DNA of 7,037 bases from Candidatus Methylomirabilota bacterium (GTDB lineage: Bacteria > Methylomirabilota > Methylomirabilia > Methylomirabilales > Methylomirabilaceae). The stretch is taken from the NCBI GenBank assembly GCA_003105305.1, contig PQAQ01000081.1, positions 1 through 7,037 of the forward strand. The letters are read 5' to 3'. This document shows, one piece after another, positions 6,206 to 7,037 of the stretch. The translations under genes and the position numbers were made by a program. Under the pieces are notes generated by a model. It was given only the letters and a program-made list of their open reading frames with translations, ran no database searches and had not been told where the DNA came from. Within the stretch, counting starts at the first letter, position 1. Each line of letters opens with the position of its first letter.

Positions 6206-6227
6206 CACGGAAGAAGGAGAAAGCAAC

Positions 6228-6548
6228 ATGCGCATGAAAAACCCCCCGCATCCCGGCAGGATTGTCCGTCAGGAGTGCATCGAACCGCTCGGTATGACCG
6301 TTACGGAAGCGGCGGGGCGCCTTGGCGTGACGCGGCAGGCTCTGAACAACCTAGTGAACGAGAAGGCGGGTATCTCCCCAGAGATGGCCATCCGGCTTTC
6401 CAAGGCCTTCGGCAGCAGCCCCGAGGTATGGCTCGGCATGCAGATGGAATACGACCTTGCGCAGGCCGAGCGAAGCGCTGGAAAGATCAAGGTGGAGAGA
6501 ATCATCGCGACTCGTTCTGCCGGTCGCGTTATCGTAGAAGCTCTTTGA
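6228..6548 (+). CDS. higA: HigA-type antitoxin, XRE-family HTH
   Basis: Antitoxin of the HigA/VapI family: it neutralises HigB and represses the operon. The 106 residues start with the characteristic NPPHPGRIVRQECIEPLGMT. The helix-turn-helix occupies about residues 23-60 (VTEAAGRLGVTRQALNNLVN, then SPEMAIRLSKAFGSSPEVWL). A family-typical MQMEYDLAQA helix follows. AAGGAG (6214-6219) lies 8 bases before ATG 6228, a strong ribosome binding site that may help keep antitoxin in excess. The last dozen or so residues (after KVERI) look like an extension beyond the usual end, and the final 20 bases overlap hicA on the other strand. The likely operator is the inverted repeat at 5894-5912. Confidence 0.93.
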   Translation: MRMKNPPHPGRIVRQECIEPLGMTVTEAAGRLGVTRQALNNLVNEKAGISPEMAIRLSKAFGSSPEVWLGMQMEYDLAQAERSAGKIKVERIIATRSAGRVIVEAL

Positions 6549-6744
6549 ACTGTTCGATCGTCAGAGCAGCGTCCATCGCTATACCAGCCATGGTGTACGC
6601 GTTTACCGGATCGTGACGCGGAATGGTGAGGATACGGACGCCGTCGGTCATGACGATATGCTTGCCCTGCCGGATGATGCGAAAACCTGCTTTCTGCAGA
6701 GCGCGAACAGCGTCCTGGTGATTGACGCCTGGAATCTTCGGCAC
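6529..6744 (-). CDS. hicA: HicA-type toxin (dsRBD-fold mRNA interferase)
   Basis: Small toxin that cleaves RNA with a double-stranded RNA-binding fold. The 71 residues contain the family pattern: VRALQKAGFRIIRQGKHIVM with the probable catalytic His29, then TIPRHDPVNAYTMAGI, and a C-terminal LTIEQFKELL helix. The start is a GTG (6742-6744) two bases after the hicB stop, with no separate promoter or clear ribosome binding site, so translation depends on hicB. This should keep toxin production below that of the antitoxin. The 3' end overlaps the end of higA by 20 bases, tail to tail. Confidence 0.92.
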   Translation of the reverse strand: MPKIPGVNHQDAVRALQKAGFRIIRQGKHIVMTDGVRILTIPRHDPVNAYTMAGIAMDAALTIEQFKELLR

Positions 6745-6746
6745 GG

Positions 6747-6944
6747 TTACGACGCAACCTCGACTTCACGAACGACGGCACCCGTTAGGAGCGCATCGCG
6801 AGCGGCCAGATACTCGTGGATTGCATCCTGGATGTTCTCAAGCGCTTCCTGTTCGGTTTTACCCTGTGACCAGCAACCAGGCAGGCCCGGTACCGAGACG
6901 CTATAGCCCTCTTCGCTTTGCTGAAGCGCAATCTTGTACCTCAT
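6747..6944 (-). CDS. hicB: HicB-type antitoxin, short form
   Basis: Antitoxin with the partial RNase H-like fold that caps HicA. The pattern MRYKIALQQSEEGYSVSVPGLPGCWSQG (shown here only in outline: basic strand, GYSVSVP, LPGCWSQG), then TEQEALENIQDAIHEYL, is diagnostic. I place the start at ATG 6944 (65 residues) because AGGAGGT ends 6 bases before it. The frame extends to an earlier ATG at 6983, but those 13 residues are unlike the family and would begin upstream of the predicted transcription start. The protein ends soon after the fold and carries no obvious HTH or ribbon-helix-helix, so it may not repress the operon alone. Gene order is antitoxin first, the reverse of the E. coli hicAB layout. 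Confidence 0.92.
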   Translation of the reverse strand: MRYKIALQQSEEGYSVSVPGLPGCWSQGKTEQEALENIQDAIHEYLAARDALLTGAVVREVEVAS

Positions 6945-6964
6945 TGGCGTACCTCCTCTTGCTG

Positions 6965-6993
6965 AGCATACCTCGATGTCCACCGGTCGTCCA
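6965..6993 (-). promoter_or_regulatory. Probable hicBA promoter
   Basis: On the minus strand, TGGACG (6988-6993, 4 of 6 matches to TTGACA) is followed after exactly 17 bases by TATGCT (6965-6970). Transcription would start near 6958, directly ahead of the strong AGGAGGT before ATG 6944. A 6-bp palindrome ACCGGT lies in the spacer (6982-6987). The call is moderate because the -35 is weak. Confidence 0.42.
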
Positions 6994-7037
6994 GCCCGAC
7001 CCCGAAACTACAGGAGATTGCAACAATTCTCTTTGGT

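Noticed and set aside
6269..6781. 170-codon minus-strand frame across higA and hicA
   Set aside because: It overlaps three well-supported toxin-antitoxin genes and its translation is Arg/Ser-rich shadow sequence.
1..7037. CRISPR array, transposase or insertion-sequence ends
   Set aside because: No regularly spaced repeats, no transposase-like frame and no matching terminal inverted repeats were seen in either strand by eye.

Overview
The window is bacterial, GC-rich and densely packed. Several genes resemble what I remember of Candidatus Methylomirabilis (phylum NC10): a long squalene-synthase-type prenyltransferase, a small CPCC/coiled-coil protein ending in a DIDLD tail, and an acylphosphatase/TatD pair. 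That placement is a recollection, not a search result, and other GC-rich deep-branching bacteria remain possible.

Layout. Bases 1-1605 (+) hold the main part of a UvrD/Rep-type superfamily 1 helicase, open at the left edge. Bases 1606-1922 have no intact gene, but they contain debris of two genes: the N-terminus of an SbcD/Mre11-like nuclease, joined out of frame to the C-terminus of another protein. Bases 1923-3653 (+) form a compact three-gene operon: a TIGR04255-family protein, an unrecognised 153-residue protein and a PIN-domain ribonuclease. This is the best candidate here for an undescribed toxin-like or defence-like module. Bases 3654-3843 are intergenic and may hold an orphaned, shortened yybP-ykoY-like RNA.

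Bases 5739 down to 3844 (-) are a housekeeping-type operon read leftward. It starts with a good promoter and the small CPCC/coiled-coil protein, followed by a squalene/phytoene synthase family enzyme, acylphosphatase, and a TatD gene that has lost its whole middle. Bases 5893-6548 (+) are a HigB-HigA toxin-antitoxin module with a perfect 7-bp inverted repeat over its promoter. Bases 6944 down to 6529 (-) are a HicB-HicA module in antitoxin-first order. Its toxin gene overlaps the 3' end of higA by 20 bp.

Interpretation. The housekeeping operon is flanked on both sides by mobile-type genes: helicase, nuclease debris and PIN operon on one side, two toxin-antitoxin modules on the other. The nuclease debris and the gutted tatD show that deletions have shaped this locus. 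The two toxin-antitoxin pairs are complete and have plausible promoters and ribosome binding sites, so they look functional. The helicase also looks intact to the left edge.
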